Below are positions 25,640-37,883 of a DNA stretch of 64,000 bases, in pieces. The notes beneath the pieces were generated by a model. That model saw nothing but the letters and a program-made list of their open reading frames with translations, had not been told where the DNA came from and made no database searches. The DNA lies in contig NC_084800.1 of the NCBI RefSeq assembly GCF_963169125.1, forward strand, positions 141,790,397 to 141,854,396, read 5' to 3'. Every line of letters starts with the position of its first letter. The first letter of the stretch is position 1. This stretch comes from Humulus lupulus (taxonomy: Eukaryota; Streptophyta; Magnoliopsida; Rosales; Cannabaceae). The translations under genes were made by a program, and so were the position numbers.

Positions 25640-26677
25640 TGGAACCTTGTATAAGAGAGGCTTCTCCACCCCGCTCCTGCGGTGCGTAGATAAGGGAGAG
25701 GCATTAAATTTTTTACAAGAGATACACGAAGGGGAATGTGGAAATCATCCTGGGGGCATTCCACTGCAAAAAAGGCCATCCGCCAAGGGTATTATTGGCC
25801 TACCATGGAGAAGGATGCGAGCAACTTCGCGAGAAGGTATGACAAGTGCCAGAGACATGCGAATTACCCCCGACAGTCACCAAATGAGCTGGTGAGCATG
25901 ACCAGTCCGTGGCCCTTTGCTGTGTGGGGGATTGACTTGATTGAGGCACTGCCAACAGGACAAGGAGGAGCTAAATAATTGGTGATAGCAGTCGACTATT
26001 TCACTAAGTGGGCGGAAGCGGAGCCTTTAGTCAACACAACGGCTAAGCAGATCACCAACTTTGTCAACAAGTATATTGTCTGCAGATTTGGAGTACCTTA
26101 CAAGATTATCTCTGACAATGGAACACAATTTGAAGGAGGAATGTTTGAGGAATACTGCAAGGCAAAAGGAATCAAGAGGAGTTTCTCTGCAGTAGTACAT
26201 CCACAAGCCAATGGACAAGTAAAGGTCATCAACAAGATCCTGAAAAAGGAACTTGAAAACTAAGTTGGAAAAGTTGAAAAGGGCCTGGGTCGAGGAAATC
26301 CCAAATGTACTATAGGACAACAAGACCACCCCTCGTTCCACCACTGGGGAGACACCTTTCGCCTTGGCCTACGGCTGCGAAGCTGTCCTTCCGATAGAAA
26401 TGAAGATTAACTCCATCCACACACAAGCATATGATGACCAGGCTAACATCACAGCATTGGTCGGGAACTTGGTCCTGCTGGAAGCCAAGAGGGAAAGGGC
26501 ACAACTGAGGTTAGCAACATATCAGCAACGGGCAGCGAGGTACTACAATTCAAGCGTGCGAGAGAGAATGTTCAGGGTAGGAGACTTGGTACTGAGGAAA
26601 GTACTCCCTAACACGCGGGACCGAGGTGCGGGGGTACTAGGGGAGAACTGGGAGGGACCCTACCAGGTCGCCCAGTG
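25640..26677 (+). pseudogene. Integrase of element C, broken
   Basis: The zinc domain spans a frame change near 25770 (HEGECGNHPGG, then YYWPTMEKDASNFARR, YDKCQRHA). The core has WGIDLIEALP, a stop at 25976, FTKWAEAEPL, IISDNGTQFEG and HPQANGQVKVINK. The catalytic Glu after GQV is Lys here, so the D,D,E triad is incomplete. The C-terminal part (TPFALAYGCEAVLPIEM, MFRVGDLVLRKVL, ENWEGPYQVAQC) runs to 26677, where D' is inserted. The last 94 bases lie at 37884-37977. Confidence 0.9.
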
Positions 26678-27189
26678 TGTAACGCCCTACTTCCTTAGAG
26701 TCGTTACCAAGTGAGTTTTAAAAAAAAAACTTTGTGCAATTAACTCGCTAAATGAGGTTTTTAAAACAAAAGTGTGACTAAGCAAAAGTTAAGGCTGTAA
26801 TCTTTTGAAAATGTTTTATTTCATTGAAAACTTCAAGTATCTATTATTTGGGATCCCAAAATAAGGTTTGCAAAATGTTTTACAACTTAAAATAAGTTTA
26901 CAGTTGATTGACTATCAAATTACAGGTTAATACAGCCATTTAGAAAATGCCCCCAACCAAAGCAGTCGGGCAAGCCAAACATGTACGCGCAGCTTCATGC
27001 TCTCCATACTCATGGCTGGTTGACTATATCTTTGCCCTTACCTGCAACACAGAGCACCCGTGAGCCGAAGCCCAGCAAGAAAACTCAAACAACACATATC
27101 ATATGCATATTATATAATCAATCTTTCAGATAATCCAAGTAGTCCATTAGACTAAACAAACACTCCACGTGCTAAGTGTTACTCCCGAC

Positions 27190-27340
27190 CCCGCTGCCGT
27201 TCGCGGCTCCCTTGCCGTTCTCGGCTCATTTGCCATTCTCGGCACCTTTGCCGTTCTCGGCTCATTTGCCATTCTCGACACCTTTGCCGTTCTCGGCACC
27301 TTTGTCGTTCTCGGCTCATTTTCAATTCTCGTTACTATAA
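27190..27340. repeat. 18-bp tandem repeat in D'
   Basis: About eight units of the type TTGCCGTTCTCGGCACCT alternate between two variants. The same site in D (20108-20145) holds only two to three diverged units, and E has none, so it expanded in this copy. Confidence 0.9.
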
Positions 27341-28707
27341 TCACATATAGTATAATTCAAATAACATTCAAACATGTAACAATTCAATAAAAACTATACC
27401 ATAATCATGTAATACAATTTAGGGCCATGCCCTGCATTAACACTATGGGTCCATGCCCTGTCCTACGGGTGCTACAGTTTTCTTACCTGTATCCCGAGCT
27501 TCACAGTGCACCAAAGTCACGAGCACGGTCCTCTAGCACGAGCCTCTTCGAAACCCTAGTCACAACAAATATAAAACACTCTTTAATACTAACCAATTCC
27601 TAAACCACTTCCCGCGACCAATCCCGTACTCTCGGGACCTCTAATTCCTTAAAACAATACATTGGAACCATCCCCCGTGCCCCCGAGCAAAAGCCCTAAA
27701 AACCCAAATTTTTGGCTTTCAAAATGGCCTAGGGCCGCGGTACTCCCCTCAAGGGATGCGACACCCAGCGGCTAGGCCATTTCCTGAAGCAACCTCGCGC
27801 CGCGGCGCTCCTTCGCGAACCCAGATTTCTGGGTTTTCTCTTGCGTTTTTCGCGAGTTACAACCTCTCCAAATCATCCCAAAAAAATACCTAAACCCCAA
27901 GATCAATTTAAAACTTCAAATGAACCATCTAACAACCCATAAACACTAGTATCAAGATCAAAACACAATCACACCCAAAAATCCACCCTTTGATTTCTAA
28001 TTTCAGCAAACTCAAACCAAAACTTAAAAACTTTACTCATGCTTTAAATTTCTCAAATCAAAACAGAAACAAGCCTTAAATTTGCATAAAATCCTTACCT
28101 CAAGTGGAGAATTCACCCCTAAGCTCCCTTGATTCTCCTCCTAAACTCCCACTTCAGCCCCTTCTACTCTTCTTCTTGCCCTAGCTTTTCTTCTTCTAGT
28201 TTTTTTTTTCTTCTCTTCAAATTTTATCAAAACCATAATATGACTAGGCCTAAACCGTGTACCCCAATATCCCAGCTGAAATTTTTCTAAACCCCCTGCC
28301 AAATGACCATTTTACCCCTCCTAATAATCCTTTCCTAACTAAACCTTCAAGGGCACTCTAGTCCTTTCACTTCTATTTCAATTCTACCATTTTCCATCTA
28401 AACTTGTTACTCACAGCAGTTACAAATGGTTACCCAGGTTACTCAATCACCAATAACTATAACCACTAGTTCTCAACTCAACTCACAAAATTCCCCAAAA
28501 TACCCCTAGGCTCCTCCTCAGCCGGGTATAAAAATCCCGTTGTGACCTTTTAAGTTAACTAGCTCTCTAGGACTATCTCAGCACGTGCATCACAATAATA
28601 ACACCACACTCACGTGGTACAAATTACACAATACAATTATCACATATATGCCCTCAGCGGGCTAAAATTACCAATTTACCCTTATCATACAAATGGGGGT
28701 CCACATG

Positions 28708-30999
28708 TGTAACGACCCAAATTTGCTAATAAGGCTTAAGGGCCTTGATTAGCGTGCCAGGAGGGCATGATGGGAATTATGTGTGATTTTTATGAATTAA
28801 ATGCATGATTATGATTTAAAGCATGTTATATGACTATTTGTTTATCTGAGATGCATGACTAGGTATATTAGTATGCATGTAGGCCCGGATCGTGTTAGAA
28901 GGGCATAACTGTAATTTTGGCCTTGTTGGGCATAACTGCATTGATATGTGATAATTGTATTCCGTGATTTGTACCACGTGAGTGTTGTGTTATTGTTGTG
29001 ATGCACGTGCCGAGACGGTCCTAGAGAGCTAGTTAACTTAAGAGTCACAACGGGATTTCTATACCCGGCTCGGGAGGAGCCTAGGGGTACCTCGGGATTT
29101 TATGGTTAAGTTGAGATTTAGCGGGTAATGGTTATTGGAGATTTAGTAACCTGGGTAACCATTAGTTACTGCTGAGAGTAACAAGTTTTAGAAAGAAAAT
29201 GGTAGAAATGAAATAGTAATGAAAGGACTTAAGTGCCCTTGAGGTTTAAGTAGGAAAGGATAGGCAAGGAGGGGCAAAATGGTCATTTGGTTGGGAAATA
29301 GATAAATGGCAGCTGGGATTTAGGGGTATACGGTTTGGGGCATTTATGCCACTTGAGGCTTGATAGAAATTGAAGAGAAGAAAGAGAAGGAGAAAGAAGG
29401 TTAGAGCAAGAAGAAGAAGAGAAGGAGAAGTGGGAGTCTAGGAGGAGATCAAGGACTTTGTGTGGGTTCTCCATTTGAGGTAAGGGTTTTAGACACATCT
29501 AAGTTTTGATTTCTGTTTTGATTTGTAAAATCTAGAGCTTGAGTTGTTTTTGTTGAGTTTTGAGTTAGTTGTTTGAGTTTTGGTTTGGGTGGCTGAAAAT
29601 AGGAATCAAGGGGTGGATTCTTGGGTGTGTTGATGTTTTGATCTTGTACCTAGTGCCTATAGGTTGTTAAGTTGTTCATATGAAGCTTGGAATTGGTTTT
29701 GGGGTTTGGGTATTGGTTTGGTGTGATTTGGAAGGTTTAAGTTTGGGAAAAACGCAAGGGAAAACCCAGATTTTCTGGGTTCGCGTATGAGCGCCGCGGC
29801 CCTGTTCTTGGGCGCCGCGGCGCGAGGTTGCATCAGGAGGAGGCCAAGTCGCTGGGCGCCGCGGCCCTTGAAGGGAGTGCCGCGGCCCTAGGCGAATTTT
29901 GACACCCAAAATTCTGGTTTTTAGGGCTTTTGCCCGGGGACTCGGGGGATGGTTCCAGTGTATTGTTTTAGGGAATTTGAGGTGCCGAGAGTGCGGGATT
30001 GGTCCCGGGAAATGGTTTTGGGTTGGTTAGTATTAAAAAGTGTTTTATGTGTGTTGTGACTAGGCTATTGGAGAGGCTCATGCTTGAGGACCGTGCTCGC
30101 GGCTTTAGTGCATTAGGAGGCTCGGAGTACAGGTAAGAAAACTATAACACCCGAGAATAGGGCATGGCCCCACTGTGTGATTGTAGGGCATGGCCCCGGA
30201 TTGTATTATGTGTAAATGTTTAACCTTAAATGAACCGTGATGTGTGTGAATGTTTATTTCGAACGTACTATATGTGTGATTATGATGAAATGAACGGCAA
30301 GGGCCGAGTACGGCGTAGGCCGGGGCGGCCGTGGGGCCGAAAGTAACACCTAGCACATGGGATGCTATAGTCAGGGCGGGGCCCGATGGATACATGTATT
30401 ATGCTATATTCAGGGTGGGACCCAAGGGATACATGAGTTATCCTCGCGGTGAGAACCGATACCCCAGGGCTTTGGTAAGGTCTCTGGGGCGGCATGGCCG
30501 TGTTTGCTTAGTCTAATGGTTGACTTGTTTATATGTGGATTATCTGTTATGATAAATTGTATAAATGCATATGTTATGTCCTGCATGAGTTTTCTTGCTG
30601 GGCTTCGGCTCACGGGTGCTCTGTGTTGCAGGTAAGGGCAATGACTGAGTCAACCAACCATGAGTACGGAGAGCGTGAAGCGACGTGTACATGTTTGGCC
30701 TGCCCGACTGCTTTGGTTGGGGGTTTATTCGAAAATGGCTGTAATAATCTATAATTTTATAATTTCTCAACTGTAACCTTATTTCAAGATGTAATTAGTT
30801 TTCAAACCTTATTTTGGGATCCCAACTGTTTAATAATAGAAGTTTTGATGAAACGACGCATTTTCAAAGATTACAGCCTTAACTTTTAATTAGTCACACT
30901 TTTGTTTCAAAACCTCGGTTAGCGAGTTCATTGCACACTGTTTTGTCTTAAAAAAAAAAAACTCACTTAGTAACGGCTCTAAGGTAGTAGGGCGTTACA
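28708..30999 (+). repeat. 5' LTR of element E
   Basis: 2292 bp, TGTAACGACCC to GGGCGTTACA. It contains the GC-rich GCGCCGCGG module (29790-29895), the block with GCAGGTAAGG (30594-30641) and TTGGGATCCCAA (30814-30825). Open frames on both strands in this LTR recur in the 3' LTR and show no domain. Confidence 0.95.
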
Positions 31000-31002
31000 A
31001 CT

Positions 31003-31014
31003 TGGTATCAGAGC
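31003..31014 (+). other. Primer-binding site of E
   Basis: TGGTATCAGAGC, a perfect standard site for initiator tRNA-Met, three bases after the LTR. Confidence 0.92.
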
Positions 31015-34000
31015 GAGCCAAGGTTTATTGGTTCTGGAGATCGACCGAACATGTACGCTCGCTGTCAGTGACAAGCTCGACTCAGGGTTGGTTGGTATGA
31101 TTGATTAACATGCCTGAATATGTGTTTAAATGCCCTGTTTGCCTACTTGTTGATATGGAGCATGAGGAATGAGATAACATATGTATGAGATACTGATAGG
31201 GCCTGGCCCTTGACTATTGCATGTTGAGATTGATGCATGCTGAATAATACTATTATGCATATGGATGAATATTGGCATAATGGTTCGCATATTGAGTGTA
31301 TATGGTTAATTTTCTGGATTAAATTCATATGTTATATCTGTTTATTGGCTTGTATGAAGCCTGATGAGTATGGATATACTTAGTGGTGATTGAATCTGGT
31401 AGCTAAATGTATATCATTGTGGATTTGACCTAGTATATGCTTGTGTGTGCATTATACCTGTGGATATTTGGAATTAATTGTGAGTTGGTTCAGGGTATGA
31501 ACCTCTGAGTTCAGGAGGTTGGACGGTTTTGACAGATGAACTCGAGTTGTTGGTCCCTAGAAGGGTTTCATGGACCTGATATTGTGATAAAGAGGGGTTT
31601 CTAGACATAAGTTGGAGTTGAGATCTCCAGTGATCCCTGGAAGCAGCAGCAGTGAGTCACTAGTGTGTGAGTAGGCTGTGGAGTTTGTTAGTTGAAATGA
31701 GATAGAAGAACAGCAGATTTCTCTGGGGAAATAGCTGATTTCGATGTTTTAACAGTAAGGTGGCCAGTGTTGGTCTACTGTGAGGTATGGACAGATAAGG
31801 GTATTACATGAAAGGCTTAAAGGGTGTTAACCTCGGGTTTTGAGGAGAGTTCGAGTTGACAAGGAATTTATCAATAGGTGAGCAGAGTTAATTCCACCCT
31901 TGGTTAAGAGGATGAGAGATCCTGATTAGAGGGTTGTGTTAAATGTTGAGGCAGAGAGTTGCTTGGAAGTGATACTCGGGCTGAGGTACTGGCTTATTGG
32001 GTTGGAAAGAACCTAGATGATGAATGGTTAGAAGAGATTTTAAAGACATGATTAGAACCGTGGAGACGGGCAAATGTTTAAGTCTGGTTTGGACTGTTAG
32101 GGGTAACGACAGTGTAGATCAATGGGTTGGTGAATTGGATAGTTCATTTCAGAAATTTATACAGATGGATGTATCTGGAATTGGTGGCGACCCATTTAAG
32201 GACATGAAATCTGGAATAGTCTAAGGCATTTAGGCTGCTTTGAGGAAAGAGTTTTTGTCTGCATGTGGATGGCGGAGAGGGCCATATTGTTTGAGGAACT
32301 GATGGTTGATGTATAGAGCATGAGTGCTAGAGCCGCAAGGGCAGTGCTTCCTTTGATGGAGTTAGTAAAGAGAGAATTGTGATAGTCAAGTTGAAAGAAC
32401 CCCGGATAGTGTTGTGGCTTCTGGATTGACAAGAAATAAGGGGAAAAAGTCTGACTGATAAGACGGTACTTTTGTTGATAGAACGCAGCGAGGTCGGATT
32501 CTCAATTTTGAGGTAAAAGGACTCCAGACAGTGCTTGGGCACCTAGATTGAGATTGGAAAGAAGCCTGATCGAAAAGGTAGTTATCGAAATGGCGACAGG
32601 AACCAGGAGGTTAATTGGTATGCACATGAGGAAGAGGATGTCACCGGAGAGGAGGTCAGGTGAGGACATGACTTCTACGTAGAATGACTCGAGATGTTAG
32701 GATTGATTTCCCATGGTGCGGGAAACGGAGAACTGGAATGCATCGATACATTCGAGGTTCGAGGCGGAGTCCTCAAGGATGAGTATTTAACTGACGAGCT
32801 TATGCTTTGGACATGTAACGAACTGGAAGGGCTCGGTGTTGAGAATGTTCCGAGGGGGAGATGGACATAGAGAAGTTGCCTCAAAGGTGCCATTTGAGAG
32901 GCCGAGGACAGTTATACTTATTGAGAAGGAATTAGAAACTCTGGCAGATGGGTTGTTGAGAATATCATCTGGAGTACGTAAAGGAGGCAGAGCTGACCAG
33001 TGGGAAGTTATGTGGGTATGCAAAGAAAGATTTAGGGAATACTTCAAGGTCAGACTACAGATAGGATTGGTTTAAGGGATGTTGTAGAAGACGGATTTGG
33101 CCGACAGAAAGTCTATTGGAGCAATCGAAGGAATCTGAGCCTGGTATAGCTAGTGTGTTATACTGCGAGGATTGCTAGTATCGTCGGGTTAGGACGAAAA
33201 GTACAATGTTGGATACAAGATAGGACGATGTCCCCAAGAGTTGATCTACGACATGGTTATTGCCAGTTGGAAACCAAGGATAAAGACATTTCGTGGATTG
33301 TCTAGTTTGCGCCGGCTAGAGTGTGAGGAGTTGGTAACAAAGATTCTGGAATGGTTCAAGCTACAGCAGCACATGTAAGTTCTTTAGACAGAGAATGCAT
33401 GAACGGTGTGGGCAAGTCCCCTTCAAGCTCACGAGCAGTGCATGTGGATTACTCCCAGACGGAAATGGTGAGCAACTGATTATTATGCTGAAGACGTTAG
33501 TACCTAGAAGGCAGAGTCTTAGGTAAGGTTCTACGGAGTGTTAGTTGGGTGTCGTCAGGAGTTCTCAGATTACAGCTGCAAGAAGAAAGGACAGGTAAGA
33601 GAAGAATTGATCTGAAGTCGCAAAGAAGCTAATGAAGAGCGTCTGAAGAATTGAAGGCATAACAAGACTGGTAAGCGTGTCATTTATTGCACAAGCACCT
33701 CCAGAGACGACTACATCAGAGATGAGGAGAACAGTAAAACTTGAGGTTAGACGGATTGAATGGTGTCAAATCAGAAAAAAATTCAGAAGACAAGGTAAGA
33801 TTGTTTAGTATCTGGAATTTGTGTATGTTTTGGTTAAGTGAAGAGTGATGGCATAAAGGACTTGATCTATGATGAGGACGTGGACTTGTAGGGGTGCATC
33901 ACGGATTAGGCACGCCCAGGCGCACCTGGCGCGAGGTTGGATCGAACCTTGCGGGAGACGAAAGTATGAACCTGGTTGATACACTTGGAGCATTAAGTTG

Positions 34001-35450
34001 ACAGTTATGGATATCATAAGATGCTTAAGTCTTGGGTATTAGTGAGAAAGGTTAACGTTGAGACACAGATGTGGTGAAAAGTAACAGACGGATGATCAAT
34101 GTTTGAAATACTCGATTGAGCGAGGGGAGTTATAATTGGAGACGGAACTCCTAGCTGTGAGGCGTGTGTCAGTCAGGGGATAGCGCCATAGACTGTGATA
34201 GAGTGGACAAGGCGACGACTGAGTTTGGCGTAACGCTAGTAGGTATGATTAGCTGGTGAGTGTCAATGATCTATGGAATTTAAAGTGTTGGCTTGAGTTG
34301 AAGCAGGGAAGGACCCTGCTAAGGTAGTACAAGTTGGGATACCAGGAATGGATGAAGGATCCAATTAGATTTGGTTTATGAACAAGAATTTTGAATGGAT
34401 ATCATTCCACCTCCTAGGGTACGTTGTACCGGGAGGGTCGAGCAGGTGACGGAATCTAGTGTTTTCCTTTGGACCCTGAGGGGTTAGGTGATGTGGTAGT
34501 GTATCACGGGAATAGGCCACTTTGGACCTTGAGTAAAGTGATTGGACATGAAAAGTTTTAACCCGGTGGTTTGAGTTAATGTAGTTGGTTCAGGTGAACT
34601 GGTAGCAGGGTAAAACGTCGATGATTTCGAATTAAGACCCTACAGTATTTTAAATTTTGGAATGGATCTAAAGAACGAAAAAGAACAGAGTGGGAATCTG
34701 GGATTATCAGTTGATTACAAGTGAAATGGCAGTCTGAAAGTTTATCAGATATCTTAAAGAATTGAGCGCCCGGTAGGCGAATACTTGAGGTTTTAAGGGA
34801 AGCGTTATCCCTGGTGAGTTAGCCGTGGTGGCAAATGTTGGCGTCTTGTTAAAGTAACACGACATAGGACATGATAAGAGATGAAGGATAGTGAATGCTA
34901 CGGTTGGCTTTAGTTCAGAGAGAAAGCCAAAGAGGTCGTTGGAACTTCTTAAGGCAAGAGCGTCTGCCTATTTGAAAGGGTAAAGAGCTTGTGAATGGTT
35001 AAATTATGAGGAAATAAAGCTCCGGAAGGAAAGAGTTGCATCTCTGCGTAATAACAGACGAGGATCTGTAAGGTGTTCAGAGAAAGAAGGGAGAGTTCTG
35101 ACTCTTGATTCAACATAAAATTCTGAAGTTGTACTAAGGGTTAGGCCAGCGGGGCCTACAAGTTGATTCCACCTGGTAGAGGTGATGACTTTTGAGTATC
35201 TTTGGAATCAGGAATAAGACAATGAATTGGTCATTGTAATCTAGGCAGACCCTGAGGCTTCAGCAGGGTTGCAGTGTAAACGAGGAGCTATCGAGAGTAT
35301 GGCCGTTAGACAAGATCTTGTGGGGCAAGATTGATGTGCCAGTAAGAGTGTTGTTGGAAACTAAAGTAAAGGCGGTGGACCTTGGGATTCATGGTCAGAG
35401 TTGCGGGTTTTCTGACTGATGTGTTGGATAAATTTCGAGGACGAAATTTC
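31015..35450 (+). other. Interior of E without intact genes
   Basis: About 4.4 kb of G/A-rich plus strand with dense stops in all frames. It ends with TTTCGAGGACGAAATTTC, a block common just before the 3' LTR of plant gypsy elements. Apart from the RT scrap at 33226-33300, I can assign no domain. A weak echo of RNase H may lie near 34135-34200. It looks like scrambled or old pol sequence carried along by active LTRs. Confidence 0.7.
33220..33310 (+). pseudogene. Reverse transcriptase scrap in E
   Basis: The frame around 33236 reads VDLRHGYCQLETKDKDIS, matching the family wording IDLRSGYHQLKVKDEDIP seen in element A at about 13580. It is followed by a stop. The preceding TGTCCCCAAG fits the family's F-S-K. 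No catalytic DD motif is found downstream in a usable frame. Confidence 0.65.
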
Positions 35451-35451
35451 T

Positions 35452-35467
35452 ATGAGGAGGGGATAGT
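35452..35467 (+). other. Polypurine tract of E
   Basis: The stretch GAGGAGGGGATAGT stands directly before the 3' LTR, as needed for plus-strand priming. Confidence 0.8.
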
Positions 35468-37737
35468 TGTAACGACCCAAATTTGCTAATAAGGCTTAAG
35501 GGCCTTGATTAGCGTGCCAGGAGGGCATGATGGGAATTATGTGTGATTTTATGAATTAAATGCATGATTATGATTTAAAGCATGTTATATGACTATTTGT
35601 TTATCTGAGATGCATGACTATGTATATTAGTATGCATGTAGGCCCGGATCGTGTTAGAAGGGCATAACTGTAATTTTGGCCTTGTTGGGCATAACTGCAT
35701 TGATATGTGATAATTTTATTCCGTGATTTGTACCACGTGAGTGTTGTGTTATTGTTGTGATGCACGTACCGAGACGGTCCTAGAGAGCTAGTTAACTTAA
35801 GAGTCACAACGGGATTTCTATACCCGGCTCGGGAGGAGCCTAGGGGTACCTCGGGATTTTATGGTTAAGTTGAGATTTAGCGGGTAATGGTTATTGGAGA
35901 TTTAGTAACCTGGGTAACCATTAGTTACTGCTGAGAGTAACAAGTTTTAGAAAGAAAATGGTAGAAATGAAATAGTAATGAAAGGACTTAAGTGCCCTTG
36001 AGGTTTAAGTAGGAAAGGATAGGCAAGGAGGGGCAAAATGGTCATTTGGTTGGGAAATAGATAAATGGCAGCTGGGATTTAGGGGTATACGGTTTGGGGC
36101 ATTTATGCCACTTGAGGCTTGATAGAAATTGAAGAGAAGAAAGAGAAGGAGAAAGAAGGTTAGAGCAAGAAGAAGAAGAGAAGGAGAAATGGGAGTCTAG
36201 GAGGAGATCAAGGACTTTGTGTGGGTTCTCCATTTGAGGTAAGGGGTTTAGACACATCTAAGTTTTGATTTCTGTTTTGATTTGTAAAATCTAGAGCTTG
36301 AGTTGTTTTTGTTGAGTTTTGAGTTAGTTGTTTGAGTTTTGGTTTGGGTGGCTGAAAATAGGAATCAAGGGGTGGATTCTTGGGTGTGTTGATGTTTTGA
36401 TCTTGTACCTAGTGCCTATAGGTTGTTAAGTTGTTCATATGAAGCTTGGAATTGGTTTTGGGGTTTGGGTATTGGTTTGGTGTGATTTGGAAGGTTTAAG
36501 TTTGGGAAAAACGCAAGGGAAAACCCAGATTTTCTGGGTTCGCGTATGAGCGCCGCGGCCCTGTTCTTGGGCGCCGCGGCGCGAGGTTGCATCAGGAGGA
36601 GGCCAAGTCGCTGGGCGCTGCGGCCCTAGGCGAATTTTGACACCCAAAATTCTGGTTTTTAGGGCTTTTGCCCGGGGACTCGGGGGATGGTTCCGGTGTA
36701 TTGTTTTAGGGAATTAGAGGTGCCGAGAGTGCGGGATTGGTCCCGGGAAATGGTTTTGGGTTGGTTAGTATTAAAAAGTGTTTTATGTGTGTTGTGACTA
36801 GGCTATTGGAGAGGCTCATGCTTGAGGACCGTGCTCGCGGCTTTAGTGCATTAGGAGGCTCGGAGTACAGGTAAGAAAACTATAACACCCGAGAATAGGG
36901 CATGGCCCCACTGTGTGATTGTAGGGCATGGCCCCGGATTGTATTATGTGTAAATGTTTAACCTTAAATGAACCATGATGTGTGTGAATGTTTATTTCGA
37001 ACGTACTATATGTGTGATTATGATGAAATGAACGGCAAGGGCCGAGTACGGCGTAGGCCGGGGCGGCCGTGGGGCCGAAAGTAACACCTAGCACATGGGA
37101 TGCTATAGTCAGGGCGGGGCCCGGTGGATACATGTATTATGCTATATTCAGGGTGGGACCCAAGGGATACATGAGTTATCCTCGCGGTGAGAACCGATAC
37201 CCCAGGGCTTTGGTAAGGTCTCTGGGGCGGCATGGCCGTGTTTGCTTAGTCTAATGGTTGACTTGTTTATATGTGGATTATCTGTTATGATAAATTGTAT
37301 AAATGCATATGTTATGTCCTGCATGAGTTTTCTTGCTGGGCTTCGGCTCACGGGTGCTCTGTGTTGCAGGTAAGGGCAATGACTGAGTCAACCAACCATG
37401 AGTACGGAGAGCGTGAAGCGACGTGTACATGTTTGGCCTGCCCGACTGCTTTGGTTGGGGGTTTATTCGAAAATGGCTGTAATAATCTATAATTTTATAA
37501 TTTCTCAACTGTAACCTTATTTCAAGATGTAATTAGTTTTCAAACCTTATTTTGGGATCCCAACTGTTTAATAATATAAGTTTTGATGAAACGACGAATT
37601 TTCAAAGATTACAGCCTTAACTTTTAATTAGTCACACTTTTGTTTCAAAACCTCGGTTAGCGAGTTCATTGCACACTGTTTTGTCTTAAAAAAAAAAAAC
37701 TCACTTAGTAACGGCTCTAAGGTAGTAGGGCGTTACA
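35468..37737 (+). repeat. 3' LTR of element E
   Basis: 2270 bp, almost identical to the 5' LTR. The main difference is a 21-bp deletion in the GC-rich module near 36615, where the 5' copy has a duplicated GCCGCGGCCCT-like segment. Confidence 0.95.
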
Positions 37738-37883
37738 ACATGCATGTTTATTTCACCTAAACATGCATACTAACCACATATTCATTAAATTCACATAAAT
37801 TAATGCAGTACAAAAATTATTGCCCTCCAGGCACACTAATCAAGGCTCCAAGCCTTACTAGCAAATTAGGTCGTTACACAGTG

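Larger units (their letters stand above)
28708..37737 (+). mobile_element. Element E: recent, apparently non-autonomous gypsy element inside D'
   Basis: Two nearly identical LTRs (28708-30999 and 35468-37737) flank a 4468-bp interior, with a perfect duplication ACATG (28703-28707 and 37738-37742). The primer site TGGTATCAGAGC and the polypurine tract GAGGAGGGGATAGT are both well preserved. By eye the LTRs differ by about a dozen substitutions, a one-base gap and a 21-bp gap. The interior has no open frame longer than about 90 codons that shows a domain. Only scraps resembling RT are recognisable. It is the innermost and youngest insertion in the chain. Confidence 0.93.
26678..37878 (-). mobile_element. 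D': gypsy solo LTR in integrase of C, itself interrupted by E
   Basis: Perfect duplication CAGTG (26673-26677 and 37879-37883). On the minus strand it reads TGTAACGACCTAATTTGC ... GGGCGTTACA, the same family as D and E. The LTR sequence is 26678-28707 and 37743-37878, about 2.2 kb in total. E occupies the rest. It carries the GC-rich module (27728-27830), the GCAGGTAAGG block (27033-27080), TTGGGATCCCAA (26848-26859) and an 18-bp repeat at 27190-27340. No coding domain. Confidence 0.93.

Noticed and set aside
21828..26714. Minus-strand open frames opposite gag and pol of C
   Set aside because: They mirror the plus-strand codons and show no domain. The plus strand carries all the retroelement motifs.
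28842..30770. Pairs of open frames repeated at 35601-37508
   Set aside because: They lie in the two LTRs of E, which are noncoding. Near-identity is due to recent insertion, not to selection on protein.
32024..33075. Short frames in the interior of E as possible genes
   Set aside because: Each is under 90 codons, none matches a retroelement or host domain, and they lie on both strands.
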